From assembly GCA_016715795.1 (NCBI GenBank), contig JADJXP010000001.1, positions 868,001-932,000 on the forward strand: a DNA stretch of 64,000 nucleotides, given 5' to 3'. A program made the position numbers and the translations under genes. This DNA comes from Chloracidobacterium sp. Its GTDB lineage: Bacteria > Acidobacteriota > Blastocatellia > Pyrinomonadales > Pyrinomonadaceae. Shown piece after piece: positions 62,284 to 64,000 of this stretch. How positions within the stretch are numbered: the stretch's first letter is position 1; each line of letters begins with the position of its first letter. The notes under the pieces were generated by a model. It was not told the origin of the DNA, searched no databases, and saw only the letters and a program-made list of their open reading frames with translations.

Positions 62284-62290
62284 TAGGTTC

Positions 62291-63016
62291 TCATGCCGTT
62301 GCTTCTGCTTTGGGCTGGATGTAGAGGATTCGCGTGCAGCTTTCGCAGGTGATGATCTCGTCGCCTTTCTTGACGTTGAGCTGGACCTGCGGCCTGAGCG
62401 ACATAAAGCAGGCCGAGCACGAGCCGTTGACGACCTCGGCAACGGCAATACCGTCGCGGCTGCGCTGTGCGAGACGGTTATATACCGACGCCAGCCGGTC
62501 AGGCAGTTGGGCGAACGCCGTTACACGATGGCCCGTAAGGCTTTCAAATTCTGCCCGGTCAGCAGCCAGAGCAGTATCAAACTCGCCAAGCGCCGCATCG
62601 CGCTTGCCGTCAAGCGAATTGATCTCGTCGGCGCGCTCAGCGAGTTCCTTTTCGACACTCTCAAGCTCGTCCATGCCCTCGACGATCTGCGTCTCAAACG
62701 CCGCGATCTGCTTTTGCAGCGCGTCGGTCTCACGCATCGCGGTCTCGTATTCCTTTGAGTTCTGGGCGTGCTGCAGGTTGCGCCCGGCGCGCTCCAAATA
62801 GGTCTTGTTTTCGGCTATTTGCTTCTCAAGGTCGGCTCGCTTGGTATTTATCGAATCGCGTCGGTTCTGCACGTCGCGAATAGAAGAGGCGTGCTGTTCA
62901 AACTCTTGTTCGATCTCGGCACGCCTCGCTTCTGCGGTCTCAAGTAATTTTTTTAGTCGACGGAGGTTTGTGTCCGTCCGCTGCAGGTCTATCAGTTTAT
63001 CGAGTTCGGCTATCAC
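62291..63016 (-). CDS. Zinc-ribbon coiled-coil protein (DUF164 / zf-RING_7 family)
   Basis: 241 aa with a GTG start at 63016 preceded by GGGAG. Residues about 5-170 are a long antiparallel coiled coil; the C-terminus is a C4 zinc ribbon ('NGSCSACFMSLRPQ', 'ITCESCTRILY'). The family is widespread in bacteria, often beside DNA or RNA metabolism genes, with no fixed biochemical role. It is convergent with the polymerase across repeat H. Confidence 0.88.
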   Translation of the reverse strand: MIAELDKLIDLQRTDTNLRRLKKLLETAEARRAEIEQEFEQHASSIRDVQNRRDSINTKRADLEKQIAENKTYLERAGRNLQHAQNSKEYETAMRETDALQKQIAAFETQIVEGMDELESVEKELAERADEINSLDGKRDAALGEFDTALAADRAEFESLTGHRVTAFAQLPDRLASVYNRLAQRSRDGIAVAEVVNGSCSACFMSLRPQVQLNVKKGDEIITCESCTRILYIQPKAEATA

Positions 63017-63070
63017 TGGTGTTACTCCCGTAAACTAATAGAATATCGCAGGTCCGACGCGCCGCAAAGC

Positions 63071-63577
63071 CTAATGGCCGAGGAAAATTTCAACATGTCG
63101 GCGAACCGTTTCAAGGTTGATCACAGTTTCGGCGTGGTCGAGCCATTGCGGCAGGTCGTCGCCGTGAACAAGTCGATATTCGGCGTCGGCCTTTGGCATT
63201 CCGAAGTGCGAAACCCGAGCAAAGGCGAGGGCCCCGCCGCGCATGATGCCGTCGGACGGCACACGTGCCCAACCGGCTGCGACCGACAGGCATCTCACCC
63301 CTTGGCGAAGTTCGACGTGAGAGCCGACCATGCGCGACGTTCCGCGTTGAAAGCCGTGCGGCTCTTCGCGAGTGATGGCGAGATTGGTGTGACGGGCCTG
63401 TTCGGCCGCTGCGAGCGAGACGAAGGCATCGATCAGCCATGCAACGCCTCGGCTGCGGATGGCGTCATTTGTCGCTCTCAGTCGCAGGTATGCGGCCACG
63501 GCGTGACGGCCGAGATCGCTGGCCTTCTCACCGGCTTCCGTCAGCATATGCGACCAGATCAGGTCGAGTTCGTGCAT
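63071..63577 (-). CDS. Hypothetical protein
   Basis: 168 aa from the ATG at 63577 ('MHELDLIWSHM'). A TATTCT box 6 nt upstream is consistent with a leaderless start; the longer frame to 63640 would overlap it. The N-terminal half is helical ('AVAAYLRLRATNDAIRSRG'). No catalytic motif or membrane segment is recognised. The opposite strand carries a similar-length frame (63074-63607) that I regard as a shadow, with moderate confidence. Confidence 0.5.
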   Translation of the reverse strand: MHELDLIWSHMLTEAGEKASDLGRHAVAAYLRLRATNDAIRSRGVAWLIDAFVSLAAAEQARHTNLAITREEPHGFQRGTSRMVGSHVELRQGVRCLSVAAGWARVPSDGIMRGGALAFARVSHFGMPKADAEYRLVHGDDLPQWLDHAETVINLETVRRHVEIFLGH

Positions 63578-63649
63578 ACCGCGAGAATAGCGGTAACGGC
63601 CAGGTGATAGCAATTTCGTGGTATGATTTTCAGGCCGCACGCATCATTT

Positions 63650-64000
63650 ATGAGATCTCTGGCCCTCGCTTTGCTCATCTTCCTGTTTGTCTTCCCCACC
63701 GCCGCACAACCGGGCCGGAAGCCAAAGCCGACAGCCAAACCGTCAGCTACGCCGGTAAAGAAGCTCAACGAGAGCACTGAATGGGAAAAGGCGTCGGCGG
63801 TTGTCGGCGATGCCGATCGCGTGGCCGCACTGAAGAAGTTCGTAACGGCCTTTCCAAAATCGACACGTCTTGGAGAGGCAGCGGTCCTGATAGCGACCGC
63901 TGAGGCTTCGCTCGGGAACGAGCGGTTGGCTGCGGGTGACGTTGACGGGGCCGTGGGATATTTCAAGGCGGCGGCGAGCGACGCAGCCGCCCCGATGCCT
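63650..64000 (+). CDS. Exported TPR-like protein (partial, runs off the right edge)
   Basis: 117 codons remain open to the end. The ATG at 63650 starts a clear signal peptide ('RSLALALLIFLFVFPTAAQ'); an ATG at 63623 would add nine residues. A Lys/Pro-rich linker is followed by helices ('AALKKFVTAFPKSTRLGEAAV', 'AAGDVDGAVGYFKAAA') with the spacing of tetratricopeptide or YbgF-like repeats. Probably periplasmic. The C-terminal part lies outside. Confidence 0.7.
   Translation, partial: MRSLALALLIFLFVFPTAAQPGRKPKPTAKPSATPVKKLNESTEWEKASAVVGDADRVAALKKFVTAFPKSTRLGEAAVLIATAEASLGNERLAAGDVDGAVGYFKAAASDAAAPMP

Noticed and set aside
63074..63607. Plus-strand frame (177 aa) opposite the gene at 63071-63577
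   Set aside because: Both strands are open here. The minus frame has helical, balanced composition and a promoter-like start; the plus frame is less protein-like. Kept only as a low-probability alternative.

Overview
The window looks like a chromosomal segment of a free-living, diderm, moderately high-GC bacterium. An Acidobacteriota member (Blastocatellia/Pyrinomonadales type) fits best: there is a VWA-domain secreted protein of the type common in that phylum, TonB-family and carboxypeptidase-regulatory-like (Cna-B-type) secreted proteins, a TatA, and many dispersed genes for secreted hydrolases. This assignment is an inference from gene content; no rRNA is present. I saw no tRNA, rRNA or CRISPR.

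Layout. 1-3.1 kb: end of an unknown gene, VWA protein, thyA (-), and the start of a chain of four genes coupled by ATGA overlaps (two unknowns, a methyltransferase, a putative HExxH metallopeptidase). 4.8-8.6 kb: surface-glycan genes (methyltransferase, GT2, asparagine synthase). 8.7-11.6 kb: proline iminopeptidase, tatA, methyltransferase, SDR. 11.65-13.08 kb: an IS110/IS1111-type insertion sequence with a frameshifted transposase. 13.1-17.4 kb: pgsA, phosphoesterase, tyrS, proC and a decayed S9 peptidase. 17.6-22.1 kb: secreted M4 metallopeptidase, Nudix, orotate-PRT-like gene, recR-ybaB. 22.25-26.4 kb: polysaccharide deacetylase behind a strongly structured leader, methyltransferase, GT4, DUF4149, GrdB-like. 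26.4-34.8 kb: a full suf Fe-S operon (Rrf2 regulator, sufB, GNAT, sufC, sufD, sufS, fhs, sufU, DUF2585). 34.9-40.1 kb: M14 carboxypeptidase, TonB-type protein, exported amidohydrolase, a nucleotidyltransferase/small-protein pair. 40.1-44.4 kb: nucleoside uptake and salvage (cdd, udk, purine nucleoside phosphorylase, two ABC permeases). 44.4-48.7 kb: stress cluster (hsp20, clpB, grpE, antitoxin-like). 48.7-49.3 kb: HUH (Y1) transposase flanked by inverted REP palindromes. 49.3-58.8 kb: small proteins, ftcD, two related secreted proteins, a second Clp ATPase, GT2. 58.9-64 kb: vapBC-like pair, secreted protein, family-A DNA polymerase, zinc-ribbon coiled-coil protein and partial genes.

How the genes work together: the suf operon builds Fe-S clusters and carries C1 metabolism (fhs) in the same transcript, with ftcD and thyA elsewhere as other folate-linked steps. 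Hsp20, ClpB and GrpE form a disaggregation set, and the ClpC-like ATPase has a ClpP-docking loop. Nucleoside permeases feed Cdd, Udk and PNP.

The most unusual signals are: (1) repeated -10 boxes placed 6-7 nt before start codons, implying leaderless mRNAs; (2) a secreted Cys-rich protein whose C-terminus is a captured GrpE tail; (3) the HUH transposase unit with covarying REP hairpins; (4) a branched leader RNA with two competing pairing partners, one covering the start codon of the deacetylase; (5) an IS1111-type element with a hairpin that hides the transposase SD and a structured 3' region that may be a guide RNA; (6) a family of intergenic inverted repeats made of short words, one of which lies in frame inside the polymerase gene.
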